Source of the DNA: Sanguinoderma infundibulare
Taxonomy: Eukaryota > Basidiomycota > Agaricomycetes > Polyporales > Polyporaceae
Length of the DNA stretch: 64,000 nucleotides
Direction: 5' to 3'
Assembly: GCA_032821775.1 (NCBI GenBank)
Contig: JAVLRN010000003.1
Coordinates: forward strand, 3,534,001 to 3,598,000
Positions 1 through 11,525 of the stretch are shown piece after piece; the stretch's first letter is position 1, and every line of letters starts with the position of its first letter. The translations under genes were made by a program, and so were the position numbers. A model generated the notes under the pieces. It was not told where the DNA came from and did no database searches. It was given only the letters and a program-made list of their open reading frames with translations.

Positions 1-415
1 ATATTTAGTATGGCTAGCTTTCTGTCTGCTGACCATGGGATTTTAACCAGGAGAGCCCTCCCGGGTATAATCTCTTTTGCCTCAAGGCCATCTTCGGAAA
101 CTAGCCTTTTGTTCATCGCCACTGCAACTCCTCATCCCCCTGTTGGGTTGAGCGGGTCGGCACTGGATATGACAAACATTGTTGCTCTGAACAGGTCATT
201 AAGCCCTCCAGCATGCTCTTCCATTAGATGCGTTTCCTGCAGTGCAAGTATAGCTATTCTCGAGTCTTGTATTATTTGGTTGACTCTTAATCACTTGTCA
301 TTTATCCTTCCCATTGGGCCTGCACCGCTACCACCCCTCATGTTGAGGCTCACTATTTTGAGTCTCCCTTTCGTTAGCCTTTTCCACTTTCGTCCACCCT
401 TGCTCCGATTGGTTT
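1..415 (-). pseudogene. LINE (Tad1-like) ORF2, endonuclease N-terminal part, broken and cut by window edge
   Basis: Read on the minus strand from about 415 downward, the sequence encodes the start of an apurinic-type endonuclease as found in fungal LINE ORF2: KIVSLNMRGG at about 335-362, then ILALQETHL, and further on VAVAMNKRLV and a typical IIPGRALL segment. In active elements this domain nicks the target DNA, followed by a reverse transcriptase that would lie beyond the left edge. Two in-frame TGA stops (291-293 and 132-134) fall where tryptophan (TGG) would fit, so the copy is dead. Both are G-to-A changes on the coding strand. The family call rests on the order of motifs; the reverse transcriptase is not visible. 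Confidence 0.75.
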
Positions 416-455
416 GCGGGCCCCGGGATGTGGGTTCCTCGCTCCCGGTGCAGTC

Positions 456-915
456 TCAGGTGCTGCCATTCTCATAGTCATGATCTACAGCGGGGGAGGA
501 GACACCCATCCTATCCCCACCTCCCATGTCCTCGAGGTGCATTATTCCAGTACTGGTCGAGCTGTCCATATATGTTATGTCATTGTTTGTAATATTCGCA
601 GTTGCATCGTCAGCTAAGGCACAACCATTCCCCCAGCTCAAGATAGTGTTCCCTCCATTGCAGGTGGCATGGGGTGTGCAAAGTGAGCTTGCAGAGGGCT
701 CCGATGTACTACATCCCTTTGGCCCCATGGCCCGGCTTGCCATATCTAAATAGATAACTGTCACATGCACTCAGGGGCTTTCCTGTGCCCACGTAAGTGT
801 TATAAGCCAGTATATTAGGCCCCCGAGTAACCAAACTGGGTGCTCCCCACAACACATACTGCATTACATGGTGGGGCCAGTGTGCAAGGGTGGATGGTCG
901 GTCATACTCATCCAT
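456..915 (-). pseudogene. LINE ORF1, probable C-terminal remnant
   Basis: Two overlapping minus-strand reading frames (915-709 and 770-456) follow one another just upstream of the endonuclease ORF2 remnant. They have no homology I can name beyond their position. The segment contains a Trp/Tyr-rich stretch and then an acidic, Ser/Asp-rich tail, and changes frame near 715. Its location directly before ORF2 and on the same strand as the zinc-knuckle part of ORF1 suggests it is the end of ORF1, separated from the rest by about 1.6 kb of other sequence. This is inference. Confidence 0.4.
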
Positions 916-2499
916 CGCATTATCTTATGAAGTCGTTCACTCATTCTAGCCTCGCCGAAGCAACCGTTGATCACCCAGTGAAACAGTCCCTTTCAGTGGG
1001 CCAGGAAACAGAATCGCGCTCGGGACCGGGCACACACTGCAACATTTCTCCTCTATGGCGACTTGAAGACTTGGTACTCATGCGGATGTTCATACTGGCG
1101 GCAGCCCCCTTTCGACTCCAGCATCATAGTCACATCCTGGTTAGTCTGGGTCAGGGTTGCTTCAGTTGCCATCGTGGACTTGGAACGGTGTAGGGTCCCC
1201 TACGTGCCCTGTGCCCAGAATCTTCGCATTCCACGTGGTTCCCTCTCGCACCGATCGGTCACCACCGTACGCACCATACACGACTCGGGTCCTTGGCCTT
1301 CCGCATCATGCAGGCTCTTCGGCTACCACGCGTATCTACCGTGCAGTTATCACACATCGTGCGTGTCCCCCTTCGACCGCGTGGCTCCTCTTCCTTGCAG
1401 CCTGATTACGTACATGGATTACGGGTGCCCTCGCACTCAGAGATCATTCAGTATGTCCTCGATCATATGCACATCTCATTACATGCCACAGGACATGCGG
1501 TGGCATGGCACGGTGCCTCACGGCTAGGCCTCCGATCGGTTTAGTATGGTGCGTGGCTATCTTCGACATGGTCACGATGCGTCGATCACGGTTACGTGTT
1601 GTACCCAGCATGTACAGGATTCTTTGGCTCTTTTATGATACTGCACGTTTCAGCTCGCAGTTGTTAGGTAGTTCTGTCGCAGGTGTCTCTTGGACTCTCT
1701 TTTAGGTTACAGTATGGTTCCACATGGTCTCTGTAGCTACGTTTCAGAGCTGTGGTAGTCTAGTGGTGTTTGTGCCACTGCATGGTATGCGCAGTGTGTC
1801 CCCTTTGTACTTAGTTTTGGATTGGTGTATGGATTCCCCAGGTTACCCCGGGGCCTCAGATCTCTCATCTCTCATACCTGCGTGCATATGACTCTCTTCG
1901 GGCTCTGAGTAGCCTCTCCACATCGACTTTGAGCCTCTCTTCATCAGTACATTGTGTGATTGCACGTACTCCGCATCATTCTTCCTCCGTAGTGCCCGTG
2001 CGCACTGATCATATCCGCATCGTATACTACCGTGTGGTAGTTGGTCTACGTGACCGCACTGCAGTTGAGTCTCCCCCTTTCCCTACCATTCGGTGGCCTT
2101 TAGGCTTGCAGCACACCTGTACCACCTCGCATCTTTCCATCACGGCCTGTCCTTTCCCCACGTTGATCCTCCGGTTCTACGCGCAGGTTCCCCGTGCACG
2201 TTACAATGGATGAGTATTCGTATCTACGCATCCCAGCATGCCTCCCATGGGGTGCCTTCATTTGACAGATTCTGTCAGTTTCTGTCAGCATTATTGCTCA
2301 GACTACATAAGGTTCCGGGAGTCTACGACATCGTCACATTGCTCTGTGGGCAGACCATGAGAAAGAGGGGAAGATATCAGTCTCGTGAGCAAATACACTG
2401 GTGACAGGAATAGGTTATGCGCGCAGCATGCTGAGTTGAACGTTACCACAATCACCACAGAGTCTGATGTGTTATGAGGGTGGCGATGGCAGTTTTGTG
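916..2499. other. Unassigned stretch inside the LINE remnant
   Basis: No coding sequence is convincing here on either strand. The plus strand is rich in C and T, especially about 1,150-2,200, unlike the flanking LINE parts. It separates the zinc-knuckle half of ORF1 from the probable ORF1 tail. It may be a nested insertion or badly decayed LINE sequence; I could not find clear terminal repeats or a target duplication. Confidence 0.35.
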
Positions 2500-4357
2500 G
2501 TGTACATTGACAGTCAATCAGATTTGATATGAGATCATACAAACGTAGCAGCATCTGGTAGCTAGAAACTGTGGCTGCGGCCACCCCGCCATCCACAGCA
2601 TGCTCCCCCATCACTTCATCCCCCTCATCCTCTGCCATGACCACGGCCACCAGGTTGGCCTGGTCCTTAACCTCCATTTTGCTGTGGGGCCCCATTAGGT
2701 GCATTGAGTGTGGGGTGGAGGTGCAAGTATGCGCCCGAGCCCGTAGGCGGAGCATGCCAGCCAGGGATCTGCTGAAAGGGGCAGAGGTGTGTCGGGTGAT
2801 CAGTGCTGCGACACCCAGTGCACCACGTCACATGGCGCAGGAAGGCTGCGGCATTTGTTGGGCTTGGGAAGGTGAGGGTGCAAAGCATGTTGACCCACAT
2901 CTGCCAGTGCATGGCGTTGTCTGTGGGGGTTTCAATATGGATGTTCGCAATGAAGTTTCTGTTGTTCATTGTTAGGACTTGGACCTCCAGCGTGTTGAGT
3001 ATGTACTCCATGGCATTTTCTGCCGCCATGCCATCAAAACGCGGGTTACCGTGGACCATGTCGATGATTTGGGGGTGTACTTGGGGGCCCTCAAAAATGC
3101 GCCAGACTGTCCTATAGATCTTGTCTCGGTCCCCATGCGCGAAGCCTTCAATTGTGAGGACCCAGGTGAAGAATTCGAGCTGCAGGTGGAAGGCGAACCA
3201 GGTCATACCTGTGAGTGGACCTGGCGGTTGACTAGCTGCTGGACATGGTGCGGTTGGAGGTTTTGAATGCAGAAAGTGACCGGTGACTGCACACTGGCGG
3301 GGGCATTCAGATCGTGCTCAGGGAGTACTACATATATGATATAGTCAGCTGGGAGGCCCAGCTCGAGGCAGATAGCATCTGCAAGGTGAGTCAAGACCCA
3401 CCTGTTGACAGCGTGGTCGATGGTGTACCTATAGTTTCACACCTGCGCGAGGGCCACCATGTCGCGCGGGGCACTCCAGGCGTTCCGGATCCATTTGCAT
3501 GCCAGGTCTGCGATGATGCCCTCCGGGTTCAGGTGTTGGATTCTTGGCCATCCCCCAGGTGGAGTCACCATCCTTTGGCCTCCGTCCACTCCATGTTGGA
3601 CCGCTGCTGGCAGTAAGCCATTTTGCAGTGCGGTGGGAAGAGGGGCACCAGGTGGCGGCGGTGGTGGCGGGTGGAGAGGGGGAGGGGGAGGGGGTGGTGG
3701 GGGAAACTGTAAGGGTGGGCCCGGGGGCAGTGGCGGGGGCTGCGGCATGGGAGGTGGTGGGGGTGGCGGGTCCACCTGCATCAGCTCACCGGTTGGTGGT
3801 CTTGGCTCCCGAGACCGCTGCAGCTCATAGGACTGCAGGTAGTGTTCTTGCTGCAGGGGCGCGCGGGTCTCCCCTTGCAGCTGCCATTGCTGGAAGGCTG
3901 GCGGTGGGGGTTGCGCTGCGGGTCCTGCGTGCACCTCCAGCATGTGGAAGATGTCAGGTGTGGCGAGCCGCGTGGGGGGGCGTTGCGGGATGGGGATTCG
4001 GAGGGGAGGGAGGGACATTGGGGGATCACGCGGGCACGTTGGTAGCGCCCATCAGAAAAAGCCATCCCTGCCTGTGAGAACCGGTGGGCCATGGTGATAG
4101 TTCCGAGAGCGTAGCAGTTGAGAGTGTGATTGCGTTGACTCCGGTGTGGGTTGTTGGGGCCAGGTGGGTGTTAGCGGGGGTGCATCAGGAGCAGGAGCAG
4201 AAGCGGGAGCAGGGGCGGGCGTAGGAGCGGGCGCAAGCGGGCGCTGTTGGCTGCCGGCATGTGACGGTGATGCGTAACTCAGATCCGGGCTCACCGGCGT
4301 CTGCAGCGTTTGCGTTTGTCTTCCATCGTCGTGCTCAGCTCGCATTTCGGTCGACAC
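2500..4357 (-). pseudogene. LINE ORF1 (gag-like, proline-rich, CCHC zinc knuckle), degraded
   Basis: The reading starts near 4357 with a region rich in Ala-Pro repeats and Gln, moves into a polyproline tract (about 3,640-3,780), then a conserved middle part and a nucleic-acid-binding knuckle of the form C-x2-C-x4-H-x4-C (CTGCRSTDHPTHLC, about 2,780-2,825), ending in a Gly/Arg-rich tail with several stops. This order (Pro-rich N-terminus, central domain, knuckle) is that of ORF1 proteins of fungal LINEs, which coat the element RNA. The frame is broken at least near 4,050, 3,430, 3,205 and after 2,667, so the protein is not made intact. It is on the same strand as the endonuclease remnant at 1-415. 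Confidence 0.7.
3650..3780 (+). repeat. G-rich low-complexity tract (antisense of the polyproline region)
   Basis: The plus strand carries many runs of three to five G separated by one to four bases, because the minus strand encodes consecutive CCN proline codons. Such spacing can form G-quadruplexes. It is simply the complement of the ORF1 polyproline segment, so any structural role is speculative. Confidence 0.6.
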
Positions 4358-5042
4358 TCAGAGCTCCTGCGGCCTTTCCCCTCCGTTGGCTCCGCGCCAC
4401 ATGTCGTCTGCCCTGGGGAGGTATGTTGATTAATCTCAACAGTACTGATCCCCATCTAACGATGAAGCGGCCAGGATCCGATTGTACCGGATCGTTCTCA
4501 AGGTATTGGCGTTCGGTTCCGAATCTACGTGGGGCAATCCATCAGAAGCAAAGCCAACTGCCGACAGCTACAGCGACGTTGACGTTGAACGAACACACCG
4601 AAAAACATAGTACATTGCCGACATAAGCGTCTGTCCTAGATATCTAGTCACTATAACAGAGGCATGTGCCAAGTACAAATACACCCATATGTGTCCCTAT
4701 AGGCGATGACAGAGAAAATCAAAACCGCCCAATTTCCATACCTGTGGCATAGCATCCAGAAGACTCGGAGTGTCAGTGCAGCAAACCCACGATCTAAAAG
4801 GTTTGAGAGGAAAGTGAAAAATCGATGTGCAAAATGCTCGTAGGATGGTGAAGTTCGCAGATGAGATGAAATCATGATGCAGCCGAGAGAAGTCGTGAGT
4901 GTAAGCCGGAACAGTAGTAGGGAGTGGGGGAGTAGAGAGTAGAGATGTTGTTACACAATTTACAGGTCGGCGCGCCATCCAACGGCGCGCACGAGTTGGT
5001 CGTGCATGATCCTGGTCACAGCACAGAGTCCGAAGGTCGGGT

Positions 5043-8000
5043 TTACCGCTTTTTCTTGCCCTTCTTGCCGCCTTTAGTGGTCGTCGTGACGTTTGTCGTT
5101 GCGGCGCTGACGGCCGAAGCGATCGGGGACGGCGCGCGGGCAACAGAAGGAATAACAGGCATAGGTTCGATGTCAGCGAGAGGCGTAGTGGGACGTCTCG
5201 GCGAGCTGTATCACCAAATCAGCCGCCATGCACACGAATCAGATACATAAACTAAAAAACTCACGGAGGGATCTGGACAGGCTGAGTGATCGGAGAGGGC
5301 GCTGGAATTGGGATAGGGATGACAGAATCCATAGGCAGACTGGAGAACTGCATGTTGGGCGACATGAGGTTCCTGACCCCACCCATCATCGGGGACCTCG
5401 GCCTGTCCATGCCGACAATCGACGGAGGGCGCGTGCCGCCGACCACAGACCCAGAGCGCGGCGGGGGACCGCCAATCGCTGAGCCCACGATAGAGCCCGC
5501 GAGAGAACCCGCGGTTGAGGCCGGGAGCGGGACGCGCGCTGCGCGATTCGAATGTGAGCCTGAGCTGTTGCTCGTGCTGGAGCGGGTCATTGGAGGGATA
5601 GCGGGATACTGAACGCCGACCGGGATGGGGGCAGCCGCGTACGCCGGCGTCGAGCGGCTAGATTTAGACAGCTTGCGCGTGCGTGCAGGAGGAGTGGTAA
5701 GGGAGTCGGCCGATCCCATCCCAGAGGAGACGCTGGAATCCGAGTCGTCTTCGCGGCGCTTGATATTCGCGCGAGTGTACGGCTCGCTTGCTTTGCGACT
5801 TGAGCCAGCGGAGTTGGAGCTGCGGCTCGAGGGTTGGCGAGGGACGACAGGATGAGGGCCTTCGGTGCTGCCCGGGAAGCCACTTGGGATGACGGCCTCG
5901 GAACGGACCGAAGGAGTGCCACCGTACACAGAAGCAGGGAGGGGAACGCCCGCAGGACCGATGGTGCTGCCACCATAGCTCGAAGGAGGTAGGGGAACTC
6001 CTGCAGGGCCGACAGTGCTGCTCGCGACGGGAGAGGTAGGAACGAAACCCGGAGGTGGCCAGGACCCGCTCAGCATGGGAATAACAGGACTTGACGGCGC
6101 AGGCGCGGTTTCAGTTGGGGGTTCTTGAACGGCCGGAAGAGGACGGTCGGCATCGTCTGCGCTGAGGAATACAGCCTCAGTTTGCGCTACTGAGACGTTA
6201 GACTCCGGTCGCGACTATATCCATTGTCAGCGAAACTAATAACGCGCGATAGATACGTGAGGAACTCACTGGTGGGACCACAGTGAAGCTGATCTCGTTG
6301 GATGACATGCTTCCTCGATTCTCAGAAGCATCAGTCACAGGTGGGTGACGCAAGGTGGGCGTAGGCGCAATGATCGCAGGATTGCGCGAGATGGGAGTAT
6401 CAAGCGAAGAGTGCGGTGAGTGAGGCGGGGCATAGATGTTCTGTATGCTTGCGGCCCTGCGAGGTGTTTGGTCACCGTACCTACTCCCGCCGTACGCACT
6501 CCCAGAGCGCTCGCGTTCGCGTTCACGTTCGCGCTCTCGCTCCATGCGCTCTCGTTCCATGCGCTCTCGTTCCATGCGCTCTCGTTCCATGCGCTCCCGC
6601 TCCCGGTCCATACGTTCTCGCTCTCGTTCCCGTTCCATGCGCTCTCGCTCTCGCTCCCGTTCCATGCGTTCCCGTTCTCGTTCAATGCGCTCTCGTTCGA
6701 AGCGTACCCGTTCCCTTTCCCGCTCCAGCTGTTCCTTTTCGCGTTGCTCACGCTCTCGGTCACGTAGCGCCTCCTGCGACCTCGTACCATACGAGCCCGA
6801 GCGATAGCTAGCCTCCGAGCCATAGCGAGGGGTATTCGTTCTATTATAGTAGTCATCACCGGAACGCGCCACGTTCTCGGCACTCCTGGTATACCGCGGG
6901 GTGGTATCTGGGTATGTCGGGTTCTGCGGTGGAATGACCGGAGAAGGCTGGCGCGGTGGTGGTGGTTGTGGGACAGGCACCGGCATGTTGGGACTCGGCA
7001 CTGGCATTGCGGCAAAGTTCTGTGTGGACAACTGCAAAACGATCAGCGAGAGATTGACCTACATGTATGCGAATACAACTCACGTTTGGCACCCCGTACA
7101 CGGGCGACGATGCGGAAGACGTCCTCTCCCGTTCCTCCGCAATCGCACTGAGGATGCGTTCTCTTGCAGTGCTTCGGAGTGTGCTGGGGGCCGGCGCCAC
7201 CGAAGGAGGTCCGAGGATGTCAAATTGTGACATTGTCGTTGAATGAGAGTCTGTAGAGTTCCGCCTGCGGTGCTTGAGTTTTCGGTTCGATGACTCGCCT
7301 GCAGGGTTGGCGGGAGGCGGGATCATCACAGGCTCGTCCGGAATGTTCTTCACATTGTTGAGCACGGCCGATAACGGCGGCGAAGGCGAGGGAGGTGGAG
7401 GGCCCATTTCATGCGGTGGGGGGAGGCGGATTCGGTTGTCACCATCCAGATTAGGAATCCAGCCATCCGGTGGATGGGACGGCGAGAACACGGAGTTGTG
7501 GATCGGAATGGGAGGAACTGGTACGGGCTCTGGAGTTGGCTGCACGATGGGCATGGTTTGTACAGGAGTGGGCATACGAGCCGGGGGTGTGGGTTCCCTG
7601 TGCTGGGTATAATCTGGGACGACGCGCTGGTCCGAATCTTCAGAAGTGGATGGCCTCGAAACGCGCGGGGGTGCATACGTTCGTGCGCGCGGCGTGTCGT
7701 AGTCCATCTCAGTGACGGGAGCAGAGGTGAACTCACGCTCAGTCGCAGCCCGTCCGTGCTCGTATCCTGCGGCCCTGCCCTCTTCGTAACCGATAGCGTG
7801 GCCCTGGGTCATACCTTCTTCGAGACCCTGTTTCCTTCCCTCCTCCCTCGCCCGCATGATTATTTTCTCCTCCTTGAGCTTCCTCGCCATGCTCCTCGCC
7901 TTGGCTGCGGCCTCCTCTGCGTCGACGCGTTGAGACTCGAGAGCATCGATCAGCTTCTGCGCCCTGCGAATCTCCTCCTGGGCGTTCTCGTATTGGAGCT

Positions 8001-8364
8001 TGTAGAGCCGCAAGCCTTCGTTCGCGCGGGCAGCTTCGTGTTCTGCGGCGATCTTGGCGTCATTCGCATTCTTAAAGAGACCGAGGACTTCGCGCGTCTT
8101 GGCTTCGGCGGCGTCGGCGCGCTGGCGCTCGGCCTTGAGCTGTTCAGAAAGGGTGTACATGGTGCGCTTGAGGTCGACGGTTTCGCGCTCGCGCGCGACG
8201 AGGACACGTGCGACTTCGCGCATGGAGCTGCCATCCTTGGATCGGCGGACCTTGGCCGCGCTGCGTGTCTGTTCACTGATGCTAGAGCGTGCTGAGCGGG
8301 AGCCGGGGGTTGGGAGCTCGATGGGGGATTCGATGGGGGATTCAGAGGATTCGGAAGATGCCAT
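5043..8364 (-). CDS. Coiled-coil protein with Arg/Glu/Met repeat, function unknown
   Basis: Four exons (8364-7084, 7031-6270, 6214-5265, 5205-5043) joined by introns of 52-59 nt with GT-AG ends; the phases close correctly and the frame ends in a Lys/Gly-rich tail (GGKKGKKKR). Roughly 1,050 residues. Residues about 50-200 form a long helical coiled coil (heptads rich in Ala, Glu, Arg, Lys). Next comes a Pro/Ser-rich stretch, then a very charged repeat of the type RERERME (6,480-6,740), and a Ser/Gly/Pro-rich C-terminal half with repeats such as GPAGVPLP. No signal peptide, membrane segment or catalytic motif is visible. It resembles cytoskeletal or scaffold-like fungal proteins only in composition, so no function is claimed. 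Start chosen at the first ATG before the coiled coil, preceded by a noncoding leader. Confidence 0.8.
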
Positions 8365-9351
8365 ATAAAATGGGAGCGGTATTGTACAGTCTGTGACGTC
8401 TTAGTCCCATGTGAGCACAGAGAAAGTGGCATGGCACGTACCCACACGGTTTCGTTAGCTCGTGGGCATGCAAGTCTGCGAGGGGGTCAGTTCTGAGACA
8501 TGTGTAGGGTCTGTACATATGTTTTCTCACCGTGAACAATGTTACAGATGGGCGGGACAATACAGAAGGTGTCGCAGACGATGGTATCCAAACAGACCAC
8601 GTACCCTCACAGGCGCCCGCAGAAGCACAATTGGCCCCGGAGACGCCCATGTGTTGCAGCAATTTTGACGTAATATCGCCCCCACTTGAAAACGTAGATC
8701 AGGATCGTCGATAGAAGTCGGGAGTCGATATAAAGGAAAACTTGCCGGAATCGAGACAACTGAAACTCACTGGAATTGAACTGGCGTGGACGGAAATACT
8801 CACGGACTGGCGGGAAACGCACTGGCGCAGACGAGAGAGTACTGAGAGGAGAAGTTGCTTCTGGGCGTCCAAGGCACACATGTACATATATATGCAGGCT
8901 GCGATCCCCCGAGCCGTACTCGCAGCCGGGATCGCCATCTAGTACAAACGACCACATGCCAAAACCGGTGCTGCCCGAGACAAACGAGGCAAGAGGGAGT
9001 CGATCGCGTTCAGGTCCGCCCAAGCGTCGCTCACGTCGTGCGCCAAGGAATGACTCGGCGCGACACGAGCACGAACGCGCTGTCAATTGACGTGCGCTCG
9101 CCCGGGCAGCTAGCGGTCACGTCGGCTCTGTCTGCGGCCTACCGTCTCCACGTCGTACGTACACAGCGGTCTGAACATCAGATTCTCGAAGGAATAAAGA
9201 GGAGGGAAGAATGAGATATGCGGGAGAGACTGAGGGCACGAAACCGAAACCGGAACCCGACTTCTACTTGCTGCGTCTTGAGCGGTCCCGTCGACGATCG
9301 CGTCCATGTACATCGCGCGGTCTACGAGGATACATATCAAGTCGCGCTTCG
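8365..9351. other. Intergenic: upstream region of the coiled-coil gene
   Basis: About 1 kb between the start of the coiled-coil gene and the stop of the F-box gene, both on the minus strand. Short open frames exist on both strands but none has family features or splice-consistent extension. It should hold the promoter of the coiled-coil gene and the 3' end of the F-box transcript. Nothing else recognised. Confidence 0.5.
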
Positions 9352-10525
9352 TTATGCATCATCATTGTTATTCTTGAACCAGGACTCGTCGACGCCCCAA
9401 CAACCTTGTCCTCCATTCAGTCGGGATAACCACTCCTGCCTCGCAATCCTCCGCAGATCCTTCGGCCTGTCATTCTCTGTGGCGGGACCGCGGCCGAAGC
9501 GACGCGGTGCGATATCGTGCAGTCTGAGAAGATGGCTCAAGAAAGCGCCGTACGGTATCGAATTAATCCCACAGTGAACCCTCCCTCCGCTCGAGGGTCG
9601 AGCGCAAGGTTGCACAATAAAGAGCTCGAGGTCCTGGAAGACTGGCTCGTCCTCGACGCCTGCGCGAGTGAGAATTTCGCCCGGTCAGTGTTCGTTCGAC
9701 CAAGATCAAGTAGGATTAAAGTAGTGCGTACCCGTAAGGCATCTGAGGTCTTCCGCACCCCGTTCTGCCACCCACGTGAAGTGTGTAAGGCGGAGGTGGG
9801 TGATGCCCGGAGACCGCTCGCTCCAACGACCAAGGAACCAGTCATGCGAATCCCACACGTACGTGGACATGACGTGCAGGTGGGTAAGCTTGGGGAGCGG
9901 CGGCATGGGGTCCGGTTCCAATCGTCGGCAAACACGGGAATCGGTCGCGAATCCCACCCCTCGGCCCACGACCGTCAGCTCCCGAAGTTCAGGAAAACTG
10001 CGGTAGCCAATCGTGGAGGGCAAGATGGTGCGATCCACACGTTCGTTTAGCACGTACAGCGTGTAGAGATCGGAAGCGACCAAGTGCATGAGCGCGGACA
10101 CGTCCCCCTCGAATCGTTCTCGCTGGCCGTCGGTCTTCCTCGGATCCCGTTTGGCCGAGGTGAGGTAAAGGTGTCGAACTTTCGGCGGGGAACCTCCTGC
10201 CCGAGTGCGCTCCGCGATGAGACACGCCACGAACTTTGCAACCTTCTTGGCCGAGTCGGAATGGAGTGACACGGAGTGGAAGCGGCACGTTCGGACGATC
10301 TGCTGTGAAGCCCTAGAGACACGGGAGAGCGAGCATCCGGTGTAGCCTCCATCCAAGCACGCCTGGGAGAAGATGAGCTCAAGAATCTCGACAGGAAGAC
10401 GGTCGGTGATGGATCGCGCATCTCCAATTAACTCTAAAATATCAATGAATTGAGGATGTAAGCATCACCTTGGTCCCGGAGCCCACGAAGGCGTTGATGA
10501 CCACGTTCCTGAGTGCTTTCAGCAT
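9352..10525 (-). CDS. F-box-like protein
   Basis: Three exons (10525-10469, 10431-9732, 9659-9352), 354 residues, with phases that close. Exon 1 gives a short leader; exon 2 begins with the hallmark basidiomycete F-box core LPVEILELIF, followed by a YTGCSLSRVSRASQQ segment that fits the second and third F-box helices. The rest has leucine-rich stretches (LRELTVVG, LTHLHVMS, ITHLRLTH) typical of the loose LRR-like half of these proteins. F-box proteins link a target to SKP1-cullin ubiquitin ligases; the target here is unknown. Such genes are strongly expanded in Agaricomycetes. A relic of a second copy lies just upstream (about 10,800-11,000). Confidence 0.75.
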
Positions 10526-10799
10526 CCTTTATCTCCAGTCTGGGTGGAAGTCAAGCGTAAGAGGAGGTTTGACGTTAGGGGATACAGCCACAACTCCAAT
10601 TTGGAAAATCAGGACTGCGGTGCAGCAACTTGTTATAGGCTACTGCTCAACTCCTCCCGTTCCCATCCCTTTGGCGCCGACGAGTGTTCTGGAGGCTCTC
10701 TCGTTGGCGCCACGCCAGTGCCCGTGAGAGATTCCCTGTCCTCCAGTGATCGATACTCAACGCCGCGTGTCCGCGCGTGCCGGGCAACAGCGAGAGAGC

Positions 10800-11000
10800 C
10801 GAAGAACCGAGACTAGGACGAGGGGGAATGGCAGGATGGTCGAGTGGACACCCGAGCGGTGAACAGACTCGGAGGTGAACCGACCGGCGCAAGCTGCTCT
10901 GTCCGGACGGTATCCGGTGTAACCTCCGTCCATGTAGGCGAGCGCGAAGTCCTCCTATTCCAACAGTTCGAATTCGAAAGCGAGAAGACTCGACTCGGAG
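10800..11000 (-). pseudogene. Relic of an F-box gene paralogous to its neighbour
   Basis: On the minus strand around 10,900-10,960 the sequence reads ALAYMDGGYTGYRPDRAA, matching the neighbour's QACLDGGYTGCSLSRVSRA at the same place after the F-box core, at both DNA and protein level. Upstream, FELLEEDFALAY corresponds loosely to EILELIFSQAC. No open frame continues on either side, so only a fragment of a duplicated F-box gene survives. Confidence 0.55.
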
Positions 11001-11525
11001 ACAGCGCGACATCGGACCCGTCTACCCTCTCGATCAGCTACAAACGACGGAGAAAAGAAAGCACAACCTTCGATCACAGATTCAAGTTAGCATAGTCAAC
11101 GACCCGACGTGTCTGCCCTTCAAAGCCTCATCGATCATCCCTTGCGTTGGCTCCTGGTAGCTCGTTGCCGGACGGAACGTGCACATTTCTAGAATCAGCT
11201 GCAGAGGCAACGATAAGAAAACCCATGACTGCACAACAAAACACGTACTTGCCAACTCATCCCAGGCTCCCTGCGAGAGGTTAGTACAGTAACCGGTCAG
11301 TTGACCGTCGTGTAAACATGCTCAATGATGGCATTTCTAGAAACGACCGCCGATGCTACTTATGGTACAGTATGTGTATATACGAGACGATCCATCACAG
11401 TGAACCAGACTCTTAACGCTTCACCATCATACACCTCAGGGCGATTCCGTCCAAGCCCCGTTCTCAAAACCCCGCCGCTGCATACACGTACACCACACGT
11501 GCACTTATCACCGTCCTCCGGCGGA
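11001..11525. other. Intergenic, nothing recognised
   Basis: Between the F-box relic and the stop of the ubiquitin-enzyme gene. No open frame with recognisable features on either strand. Confidence 0.4.

Noticed and set aside
7411..8295. Long plus-strand open frame (294 codons) opposite the coiled-coil gene
   Set aside because: Exact antisense of the coiled-coil exon; amino acids have no family features, and GC-rich exons regularly open the opposite frame.
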